From an uncultured Planctomycetia bacterium (lineage in GTDB: Bacteria > Planctomycetota > UBA1135 > GCA-002686595), in the NCBI GenBank assembly GCA_937952135.1, contig CALFYL010000432.1, positions 1 to 5,749 of the forward strand: 5,749 nt of DNA, given 5' to 3'. The notes under the pieces are model-generated. The model was not told the DNA's origin. It did not search any database and was given only the letters and a program-made list of their open reading frames with translations. The position numbers and the translations under genes are program-made. Shown piece after piece: positions 1-5,275 of the stretch (the first letter of the stretch is position 1; every line of letters begins with the position of its first letter).

Positions 1-584
1 TCGTGGCACGCGAGGCAGTCGAGGCGGCCGGGGATGTCGTGGCGCGCGCCGCCGGTGCTCTCGCACACGTCGCGCAGGCCGCGCTCCGGTGCGAGCCGCG
101 CGTCGCTCTCGTCGGCGTTCCACGCGTAGGTCGCGTAGATCCACTTTCCGTCGCCGCCGAGCTGCATGAAGCGCGTCTCGACGCGCTTCTCGAAGGCGAA
201 CTCTTTCCACAGCTTCGTGCCGACCGGAAAGCGCCACACGTCGGCGTCGCTGGCGTCGATCCACGCGCCCGGCGGCAGCGCGATCCAACGCCGCTTGCGT
301 GCGCCGTCGGTCCACAGCGGGTACTGCGGCGCGAACTCGAGCACTCCGGGCGCGAGGGAGAGCGTCGCCGCATCGGCGTAGAGTCCCGTGTCGGCGAGGC
401 GTTGCGGCGCGTCGGGCGAGGCGGCGCCGAGCTCGGCCGGCGTCGCGGGCCCCGCGGCCGCGACGATCGCGTTCGAGTCGCCGCCGACGCCGGCGAGGTT
501 CGGCGCGTGCAGCGCGATCCAAGCCGGCGCGCCGATGCTCGCAAGCGCCACGAACACTCCGCCGAAGATTCGATTCCAGTCCAT
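1..584 (-). CDS. c-type cytochrome-like secreted protein, 3' part cut off by window edge
   Basis: The frame reads open from an ATG at 584 to the left edge: 194 full codons plus two bases, with no stop. Residues about 6-25 form one hydrophobic segment, a signal peptide or anchor, placing the protein in the cell envelope. An Ala/Pro-rich stretch follows. A conserved-looking block then starts near residue 62 (LADTGLYAD, APGVLEFAPQYPLWTDGA near 78-95, FPVGTKLWKEF near 119-129, ATYAWN near 151-156, RHDIPGRLDC near 181-190) and ends in CLACH at 190-194, a covalent haem-binding CXXCH. This pattern matches, from memory, proteins annotated as SO2930/TIGR03806-like c-type cytochromes; the exact family name is less certain than the haem motif. 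Further haem sites, if any, lie outside the window. The start is 5 nt after the hemerythrin stop with only a weak GGGTGAG upstream, so it is probably co-transcribed and may depend on translational coupling. Role inferred: periplasmic electron transfer or redox enzyme. Confidence 0.82.
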   Translation of the reverse strand, partial: MDWNRIFGGVFVALASIGAPAWIALHAPNLAGVGGDSNAIVAAAGPATPAELGAASPDAPQRLADTGLYADAATLSLAPGVLEFAPQYPLWTDGARKRRWIALPPGAWIDASDADVWRFPVGTKLWKEFAFEKRVETRFMQLGGDGKWIYATYAWNADESDARLAPERGLRDVCESTGGARHDIPGRLDCLACH

Positions 585-589
585 GGCGC

Positions 590-1303
590 TCACCCGGCCC
601 GTTCGATCCGCGCGGGGAGCTGCAGGTCGCCGCGCTCGGGCGCGATGCCGGCGCGGACGCACATCCGCTGCCACGCGTCGTCGCCGAGCCGCGCGCGAGC
701 CTTTGCCGTGAGCGCGTCGAAGGCTTCGCGCGGCGCGTGCGCGTGGAGCCCGGCGACGAGGCCCGCGCGCTCGAGTTCGCTCAGCGCCGGCAGCATCAGC
801 TCGAGCCACTCCGCCATGCGGGCCGGCGAGATTCCGTCGAGGATCCGCTGGTGCGCCCGCTCGAGGTCCGCGTCGTCGAAGCGCTCCCACAGAGCCGCGT
901 TGACCTGCGTCTCCTCGCGCTGCATGTGGACGAGTTGCTCGGCGACCAGGCGTTCGACGTGGCGCTGCAGCTCCGCGACGAGCACCGCGCGCGAGCCGTT
1001 CGTCGCCGCTTCCAACTGCGCCGCGAGCACCTCGAGGCCGTGCAGGCTCGCTTCGAGCTGCGCGTGCTCGCGCTCGACGAATTGCGCGAGCCCGAAGTCG
1101 GCCTCCGCGAGCAGCGGCATGACGTGCGCGTCCTCGTGGCGTCCGTGTTCCTCGAGAAATCCGAGCAGGCGCCGCAGCCGCGCGACGAGGGCGCGCAACT
1201 CGTGGTCGGCGCCCGAGTCGACGCGCGCCGAATCGGCCGCCAGTTCGAAGAGCGCGGCCCGCAGGCCCTTGTGGACGGTGCTGTAGAGGTCGTTTCGCTT
1301 CAT
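590..1303 (-). CDS. hemerythrin-like HHE-domain protein
   Basis: 237 residues, cytoplasmic (no signal peptide), predicted mostly helical. Candidate di-iron ligands sit in the spacing expected of a four-helix hemerythrin/HHE domain: H11 in helix 1, H53/H56-E57-H60 in helix 2 (EEHGRHEDAHVMPLL), H80 and E84 (EREHAQLE) in helix 3, and H126 and E130 (HMQREE) in helix 4. Residues about 150-237 form a further helical, charged extension without metal motifs. Such proteins bind oxygen, NO or iron, or sense redox; the sequence does not say which. The start MKRNDLY was chosen because GGAG lies 7 nt upstream and the domain begins there. An in-frame ATG at 1348 would add 15 residues but has no well-spaced ribosome site. 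It is the first gene of a minus-strand pair with the cytochrome-like gene 5 nt downstream. The family is secure; the role is not. Confidence 0.88.
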   Translation of the reverse strand: MKRNDLYSTVHKGLRAALFELAADSARVDSGADHELRALVARLRRLLGFLEEHGRHEDAHVMPLLAEADFGLAQFVEREHAQLEASLHGLEVLAAQLEAATNGSRAVLVAELQRHVERLVAEQLVHMQREETQVNAALWERFDDADLERAHQRILDGISPARMAEWLELMLPALSELERAGLVAGLHAHAPREAFDALTAKARARLGDDAWQRMCVRAGIAPERGDLQLPARIERAG

Positions 1304-1318
1304 GGGTGGTCTCCACCC
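1304..1318 (-). promoter_or_regulatory. hairpin over the ribosome-binding site of the hemerythrin gene
   Basis: Read on the minus strand, GGGTGGAGACCACCC is a perfect 6-bp stem (1313-1318 with 1304-1309) and an AGA triloop, ending directly against the ATG. The only plausible Shine-Dalgarno, GGAG at 1311-1314, lies half in the stem and half in the loop. If the hairpin forms in the mRNA it should hinder initiation. The structure is seen; regulation is inferred, and a chance GC-rich repeat is possible. Confidence 0.4.
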
Positions 1319-1400
1319 GCGTACACGGAAACGGATCTGCGGCTCCATCAGCGAAAATTCGGATCCTCCGCGCGCAACGGGGTCCAGGGCCGCGAAATGG

Positions 1401-1416
1401 GGCGCCGGGGGGCGCC
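1401..1416 (+). other. GGCGCC-GGGG-GGCGCC inverted repeat in the divergent intergenic region
   Basis: Two copies of the self-complementary hexamer GGCGCC flank GGGG, giving a perfect 6-bp stem with a 4-nt loop on either strand. It lies about 120 nt before the helicase ATG and about 100 nt before the hemerythrin ATG, so it could be a leader structure for either gene, a binding site, or compositional noise. No U-run follows, so it is not a standard terminator. I see no convincing sigma-70 -35/-10 pair anywhere in 1319-1534. Confidence 0.35.
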
Positions 1417-1429
1417 TCGTGGCGCGTTT

Positions 1430-1465
1430 GGGGGCCTTGTGGGGACGTATTGGGGGCCGCCGGGG
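1430..1465 (+). promoter_or_regulatory. four-run G-quadruplex motif in the presumed helicase leader
   Basis: Four consecutive G-runs of at least 4 (1430-1434, 1441-1444, 1452-1456, 1462-1465) are separated by loops of 6, 7 and 5 nt. This meets the usual G4 definition with room for four stacked tetrads. Two more runs lie just upstream (1399-1402 and 1407-1412). All are on the coding strand of the helicase, 70-135 nt before its ATG, so the fold could form in mRNA if transcription starts upstream of them. Sequence seen; folding and function inferred. Confidence 0.4.
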
Positions 1466-1534
1466 CGCTGCGCATCGCGCCGGCGCCCGATTCATGCGAA
1501 ACTGATCGGTTCGAGACCCCGCCGCGAACTGTTC

Positions 1535-3289
1535 ATGACCACCACCGAAGCTCCGTCCAACGCTTTCTCCGCCCTCGGCCTCGCGCCGCAACTCGTCACC
1601 GCCCTCACCGCGCTGGGCTACGAGGAGCCGACGCCGATCCAACGCGAGGCGATCCCCGCTCTGCTCGCGGGGCGCGACCTGCTCGGCCAGGCCGCGACCG
1701 GCACCGGCAAGACCGCGGCCTTCGCGCTGCCGATGTTGCAGCACGTCTCCGAGAAGGCGCCGGCGCCGAACAAGCCGCTCGCGCTCGTGCTCGTGCCGAC
1801 GCGCGAGCTCGCGATGCAGGTCGCCGAGGCGGTGCACCGCTACGGCAAGGAGCTGCGCATCAACGTGCTGCCGATCTACGGCGGGCAGAGCTTCGGCCAG
1901 CAGCTCCGCGCCCTCGACCGCGGCGTGTCCGTCGTGGTCGCGACGCCCGGCCGCGCGCTCGACCACCTCGAACGCGGCACGCTGTCGCTCGACGATCTCA
2001 AGCTCGTCGTGCTCGACGAGGCCGACGAGATGCTCGACATGGGTTTCGCCGACGACCTCGAGGCGATCCTCGAGCGCACGCCGAAGACCAAGCAGATGGC
2101 GCTGTTCTCCGCGACGCTGCCGCCGCGCATCCTGCAGATCGCCGAGCGCGGTCTGAAGGATCCGGTGCGCATCTCGATCGAGCGCGAACGTCCGGCCGAG
2201 GGCGAGTTGCCGCGCGTGCGCCAGGTCGCGTACGTCGTGCGCCGCCAGCAGAAGGCCGCCGCCCTCGCGCGCGTGCTCGACATCGAGACTCCGACCTCCG
2301 CGATCGTGTTCTGCCGCACGCGCATCGAAGTCGACGAGCTCACGGAAGCCATGAACGCGCACGGCTATCGCGCCGAGGCGCTGCACGGCGGGTTCGCGCA
2401 GGAGCACCGCGACCGCGTGATGAAGCGCTTCCGCTCCGAGAAGGCGGACCTGCTCGTCGCCACCGACGTCGCCGCGCGCGGCCTCGACATCCAGCACGTC
2501 AGCCACGTCGTCAACTTCGACGTGCCCTCCGAGCCCGAGGCCTACGTGCACCGCATCGGCCGCACGGGCCGCGCGGGCCGCGACGGGGTCGCGATCACCT
2601 TCGTCGAGCCGCGCGAGCACCGCTTGCTGCGGAACATCCAGCGCGCCACGGGTCTCAACATCGAAGTCGCGACGATTCCGACCGTCGAGGACCTGCGCCG
2701 CCAGCGCCTCGCGATGACGCGCGCCAATCTGCGCGAAGCGGTCATCGCGGGCGAGCTCGATTCGTTCCGCGGGCTCGTCGAAGAGCTCTCCGCCGAACTG
2801 GATCCGCTCGACGTCGCCGCCGCCGCGGTGAAGATGTTCCACGAAGCCTCACGCCGCGAGACCAGCGCGCGCGCCGCGGAGGAGGATCTCACGGTCGAGA
2901 TGCCGCAGCAGCGCGAAGGCCGTCCGCAGCGCGAGTACCGCGACGGCGGCGACCCGCGCGGTCCGCGCGACGAGGGCCACCGCGCTCCGCGCGAGAACTT
3001 CGACCGCGGGCAAAGCCGTCCGCCGCAGCGCCGCGGGCGCGAGCAGAACTGGGACACCGCGCGCTTGTTCGTGGGCGTCGGACGCATGGACGGCCTGCGC
3101 CCCGGCGATTTGGTGGGCGCGATCGCGAACGAAACCGGCCTGCCCGGCCACGCGATCGGAGCGATCGAGATCGCGGACCGTTTCGCGCTCGTCGAAGTCC
3201 CGGCGGAAGTCGCCGAGACGGTGATCGACGCGCTGCGCAACACCAAGATCCGCGGCCGCCGCCCGAACGTGCGCTTCGACCGCGCCTGA
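1535..3289 (+). CDS. deaD: DEAD-box ATP-dependent RNA helicase with DbpA-type RNA-binding domain (DeaD/CsdA class)
   Basis: 584 residues, complete. The motifs run in order: Q motif (F11, then PTPIQ at 32-36), Walker A ATGTGKT 54-60, PTRELA 88-93, GG 116-117, TPGR 137-140, DEAD as DEAD 161-164, SAT 192-194, a FCRT block near 259, VATDVAARGLD 308-318, and HRIGRTGR 339-346. Residues about 375-455 are helical and charged. Residues about 456-506 form an Arg/Gly/Pro/Gln-rich disordered linker. Residues 508-581 (ARLFVGVGR...GLRPGDLVGAI...VPAEVAETVIDAL) are a DbpA/CsdA-type RRM-like RNA-binding domain. It should unwind structured RNA during ribosome assembly, mRNA decay or cold adaptation, in the cytoplasm. 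This start was chosen because the helicase fold begins 10 residues later; the open frame further upstream is low-complexity shadow sequence. There is no clear Shine-Dalgarno before the ATG. The core architecture fits DeaD/CsdA better than DbpA or RhlE, which lack this combination of tail features. The exact orthologue is unproven. Confidence 0.95.
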   Translation: MTTTEAPSNAFSALGLAPQLVTALTALGYEEPTPIQREAIPALLAGRDLLGQAATGTGKTAAFALPMLQHVSEKAPAPNKPLALVLVPTRELAMQVAEAVHRYGKELRINVLPIYGGQSFGQQLRALDRGVSVVVATPGRALDHLERGTLSLDDLKLVVLDEADEMLDMGFADDLEAILERTPKTKQMALFSATLPPRILQIAERGLKDPVRISIERERPAEGELPRVRQVAYVVRRQQKAAALARVLDIETPTSAIVFCRTRIEVDELTEAMNAHGYRAEALHGGFAQEHRDRVMKRFRSEKADLLVATDVAARGLDIQHVSHVVNFDVPSEPEAYVHRIGRTGRAGRDGVAITFVEPREHRLLRNIQRATGLNIEVATIPTVEDLRRQRLAMTRANLREAVIAGELDSFRGLVEELSAELDPLDVAAAAVKMFHEASRRETSARAAEEDLTVEMPQQREGRPQREYRDGGDPRGPRDEGHRAPRENFDRGQSRPPQRRGREQNWDTARLFVGVGRMDGLRPGDLVGAIANETGLPGHAIGAIEIADRFALVEVPAEVAETVIDALRNTKIRGRRPNVRFDRA

Positions 3290-3306
3290 GCGCGCGTCGG
3301 CGCCGG

Positions 3307-3327
3307 CGCACCGAGCTACTCGGCGCG
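3307..3327. terminator. possible bidirectional stem-loop between convergent genes
   Basis: The helicase and the minus-strand gene end only 26 nt apart. CCGAG-CTA-CTCGG (3311-3323) is a perfect 5-bp stem whose loop is the TAG stop codon of the minus-strand gene. Three more pairs extend it across an A-C mismatch (3307-3309 with 3325-3327). A 10-nt palindrome, GCGCCGGCGC, sits at 3300-3309. There is no T-run on either side, so this would be a non-canonical terminator at best. Confidence 0.25.
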
Positions 3328-4308
3328 GGCGCTCGCGCTGAAGCTCGACTTGCACGCGAAATTCAGCGTGTGCTCGTAGGCCGTGTCCGCGCCGCTGCCG
3401 TCGCGCACCCGCACGGTGCGGACGCCCATCGCGCCTTCGCCGCTCCATTCGAGCGAGTGCAGGACACCCTGGGTCGCGTTCCACACGAGCTCGCCGTGGA
3501 GTTCGAGCGCCAGCTTGGTGTGTTCGTCGGCGGCGCCGGTCGCGACGGGGACGTCGATCAGCTCCGTGCGCCGCGTCGCATCGGTCTCGAACTCGCCCGC
3601 GAGCTGCACGACGCACAGCGATTGGCCGTTCTCCTCGCGCTTCTCGCCCCGCACCAGCCGCCAGTGGCCGCGTGCGTTCGCCGCGAGCTGTTCCTGCGGC
3701 GCGCCGCGGTCGTCGTGGCGCGCTTCGAACGCGAACTCGATCCCCGCGAGCCGGCGCCCGAACGGGTTGAGCCTGGCCACGTCGAGTTCCCACTCGTCGC
3801 CGCCGTCGGCCGGCAGCAGGCGCGCGAAGTCGAGGTCGAGCTCGAGCGCCGCGAGGGCCTCGGCGTCGACGTCACCCGCCTCGAGTTTGCGCCGTTCGCT
3901 CGCGGCGCCGGCGCGCTCGTCGAAGAGCACCGTGCAGGCCCCGATCGACGGCTTGGCGGCCTCGTCGCCGCTCGCGGCGTCGCGCTCGCCATCGATGGTC
4001 ACGTTCGAAGTCTCGCTTCCCGCGAAGTCGCGGTATTCGCGCCGCACCGCGAGCAACTTTCCGTCGCGCGCGGCGAGCACCTCGTCGCGCGCCGTGAAGC
4101 CCACGTTCGTACGACTCTCGATCGCGAGCTTGGGCAGGTACTGCGCGGGCACGTCCTGACCGTTCATCACGACGTTCCAGTCGCTCAGTTGCAGCTCGAA
4201 ATGGCTCGCGAACTCCCGCTCGAGGCGCAGTTCCGCGCTCGGCCGGTAGACGAGCGAATCCGTGGGGGACAGTCCGAGAAGGGCGAGGGCGAGGAGGACG
4301 CTGCGCAT
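3316..4308 (-). CDS. probable exported protein of unknown function
   Basis: 330 residues. I do not recognise a named family. The start was chosen at MRSVLLALALLGLSP: GGAG lies 6 nt upstream (4315-4318), and a short hydrophobic segment (about residues 4-13) looks like a minimal signal peptide, without a clear AXA cleavage site and without a lipobox cysteine. The longer open frame upstream is Arg-rich shadow sequence. The mature part is acidic and probably beta-rich, with alternating hydrophobic stretches (e.g. FELQLSDWNVVMNGQ near 37-51, VGFTARDEVLAARDGKLLAVRREY near 69-92), three isolated Cys, and no transmembrane segment after the N-terminus. The element 'TARDEVLAARDGKLLAVRREY' resembles a DEY..DGRP..LxRxF style I recall from uncharacterised planctomycete secreted proteins, but this is an impression. 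It lies on the same strand downstream of arsI across a 124-nt gap and has its own ribosome site, so it is probably a separate transcription unit. Confidence 0.75.
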   Translation of the reverse strand: MRSVLLALALLGLSPTDSLVYRPSAELRLEREFASHFELQLSDWNVVMNGQDVPAQYLPKLAIESRTNVGFTARDEVLAARDGKLLAVRREYRDFAGSETSNVTIDGERDAASGDEAAKPSIGACTVLFDERAGAASERRKLEAGDVDAEALAALELDLDFARLLPADGGDEWELDVARLNPFGRRLAGIEFAFEARHDDRGAPQEQLAANARGHWRLVRGEKREENGQSLCVVQLAGEFETDATRRTELIDVPVATGAADEHTKLALELHGELVWNATQGVLHSLEWSGEGAMGVRTVRVRDGSGADTAYEHTLNFACKSSFSASARAE

Positions 4309-4354
4309 GGGGTGCTCCGATGGGGCGGGGCGCGGCCGAAGCGCCGCACGCAAG

Positions 4355-4383
4355 GAAGGTGCGGCGAGCGCCGCGATTCCTTC
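4355..4383 (-). terminator. imperfect stem-loop downstream of arsI
   Basis: GCGGC (4361-4365) pairs with GCCGC (4370-4374) around a 4-nt loop. GAAGG (4355-4359) pairs with CCTTC (4379-4383) outside an asymmetric internal loop of 1 versus 4 nt. It lies 50-78 nt past the arsI stop and about 50 nt before the next gene, a sensible terminator position. However, no U-run follows on the minus strand. It is reported as the only notable structure in the 4309-4432 gap. Confidence 0.25.
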
Positions 4384-4432
4384 GCGCTTTCTCCTGCCGT
4401 CCGTCAGGCCTCGGCGCCGGACCCCCCGCGGT

Positions 4433-4921
4433 TCAGCAGCAACTCTTCGCCGACGCACCCGGTGCAGCGTCGGCCGGCGCGCAGCAGCTCGACTTCGCCT
4501 CCGTGGCCTGCGCGAGGCGCGCAGTGGCCGGCGGGGTCGCGTCGTCGCCGCCATAGCTCGTCGATGCGCCGTGGGTGAAGAAGGTCTCCCACGCGATGCC
4601 GGCCGGATCGCGCGTCCAGGACTTCTCGGACTGCGCGTAGCAGCACGAAGCCGGGCCTTTGGCGAAGCTCGCCAGCCCCGCGGCGTCGAACTGTCGCTGG
4701 ACGGCGGCGAGCTCCTCGCGGCTCTCGACCTGGATGCCGAGGTGGTCGAGCCCCGTCGCGCGCCCGCGCTGCGAGATGGCGAAGTTCACGCGGGGATCGT
4801 CCAGCATCCACTTCGCGTAATCGCTCTCGAGCACCGTCGGCGCGGCTCCGAACAAGCCGTTGTAGAACGCAACCGCGTGGCCGAGATCGTCGACCGCAAC
4901 GTGCACATGAAGTCGTTTCAT
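4433..4921 (-). CDS. arsI: ArsI/CadI-family C-As lyase (VOC superfamily)
   Basis: 162 residues, cytoplasmic. It begins with the family hallmark MKRLHVHVAV and continues with FYNGLFGAAPTV, DYAKWMLDDPRVNFAIS (34-50), GLDHLGIQV (57-65), CCYAQSEKSW (93-102) and DPAGIAWETF (105-114). In the known family, a vicinal Cys pair binds trivalent organoarsenical and a non-haem Fe(II) site cleaves the C-As bond using oxygen. The matching residues here are C93-C94 and H5 or H7, H60 and E112. Substrates in characterised members are methylarsenite and trivalent aromatic arsenicals; some relatives (CadI) are known only as cadmium-induced. Residues about 126-162 form a low-complexity tail with two further Cys pairs (C146-C147, and C161-C162 at the very end). 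Start support: GGAG 9 nt upstream inside the arsR 3' end, and a gap of only 2 nt after the arsR stop, so it is co-transcribed and probably translationally coupled. Regulation by the adjacent ArsR is inferred. Confidence 0.93.
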   Translation of the reverse strand: MKRLHVHVAVDDLGHAVAFYNGLFGAAPTVLESDYAKWMLDDPRVNFAISQRGRATGLDHLGIQVESREELAAVQRQFDAAGLASFAKGPASCCYAQSEKSWTRDPAGIAWETFFTHGASTSYGGDDATPPATARLAQATEAKSSCCAPADAAPGASAKSCC

Positions 4922-4923
4922 GG

Positions 4924-5256
4924 TCAGCAGCTCCGCTTGGTTTTCGTCGCTCGCCGGGCTTCCGCGGCGGGCGCGCCGCGGCAGCAGTCCTCGAGCAAGT
5001 AGTCGATGAGCGCGCGCATGCGCGCGAAATCCGCGCTGTAGTAGGTCCAGCGGCCGTCGCGCCGCGACCGGACGAGGCCGGCGGCGCTGAGCTGGCTCAG
5101 GTGGAACGAGAGCGCGGTGGGGCCGACCCCGAGCGCCTCGGCGAGGGCGCTCGCGCTGGCGCCTTCCGGGCCCGCAACGACGAGCCGCCGAAAGACACCG
5201 AGCCGCGTTTCGTGGGCCAGGGCGGCGAAGGAGGCGACCGCTTTCTCCAGCTTCAT
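4924..5256 (-). CDS. arsR: ArsR-family metalloregulatory repressor
   Basis: 110 residues, a single winged helix-turn-helix domain. Visible elements are FAALAHETRLGVFRRLV (10-26), the recognition helix region ALGVGPTALSFHLSQLSAAGLV (about 41-62) and the wing RRDGRWTYYS (65-74). The classical ELCVCDL metal motif in the DNA-binding helix is absent. Instead, C91-C92 follow the last helix (DYLLEDCC) and C110 is the final residue. That pattern fits arsenic repressors that bind As(III) through C-terminal cysteines, such as the Acidithiobacillus type, rather than the E. coli type. It should repress its own operon and release DNA on binding trivalent arsenic. It is the first gene of the arsRI pair. 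The start was taken at 5256, where the family N-terminus MKLEKAVASFAALAHETR begins. No Shine-Dalgarno precedes it because a perfect inverted repeat occupies -4 to -19, so a leaderless mRNA is likely. Confidence 0.93.
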   Translation of the reverse strand: MKLEKAVASFAALAHETRLGVFRRLVVAGPEGASASALAEALGVGPTALSFHLSQLSAAGLVRSRRDGRWTYYSADFARMRALIDYLLEDCCRGAPAAEARRATKTKRSC

Positions 5257-5259
5257 CGA

Positions 5260-5275
5260 TTCAAGGATAGTTGAA
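5260..5275. promoter_or_regulatory. probable ArsR operator overlapping the arsR promoter
   Basis: TTCAA-ggatag-TTGAA is a perfect 5-bp inverted repeat with a 6-nt centre, ending 3 nt before the arsR ATG. It is strikingly AT-rich for this window, and its size and position suit an ArsR dimer. On the minus strand its centre reads TATCCT (5269-5264), a 4/6 match to a -10 hexamer. That would put the transcription start at or within a few nt of the ATG. The -35 at standard spacing (TGGAAG) is poor. Repeat seen; operator role inferred. Confidence 0.6.

Noticed and set aside
3..1286. Plus-strand 427-codon frame
   Set aside because: Arg/Ser/Ala-rich shadow of two supported minus-strand genes, with no recognisable motif.
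1304..1348. Alternative start of the hemerythrin at the ATG at 1348
   Set aside because: It adds 15 basic residues ahead of the domain. The nearest GGAGG is about 16 nt from that ATG, whereas the ATG at 1303 has GGAG at 7 nt. Not fully excluded.
1319..1400. Sigma-70 promoter for the hemerythrin gene in the AT-richer patch near 1353-1360
   Set aside because: No hexamer pair with acceptable spacing; the best -10 candidate matches only 3 of 6.
299..1534. In-frame extension of the helicase to a start at 299
   Set aside because: The extra 412 residues are low-complexity Arg/Ala sequence antisense to the hemerythrin and cytochrome genes; the DEAD-box Q-motif region begins just after the ATG at 1535.
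1304..2842. Long minus-strand open frame continuing upstream of the hemerythrin gene through the helicase
   Set aside because: It is antisense to unmistakable DEAD-box motifs, rich in R/A/H/D, and has no domain. The stop-free frame comes from GC-biased codons; only the part from 1303 leftward is a gene.
2849..3793. Minus-strand 314-codon frame across the convergent junction
   Set aside because: It overlaps the helicase C-terminal domain and the unknown exported protein, and its Arg/Ala composition is typical of shadow frames.
1306..4578. 1090-codon plus-strand frame
   Set aside because: It runs in another frame through the helicase and antisense to the next two genes; its composition is almost entirely R, A and P. 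This is a GC artefact, not a giant protein.
4262..5002. Plus-strand 246-codon frame
   Set aside because: Antisense to arsI, which has clear family motifs; no independent support.
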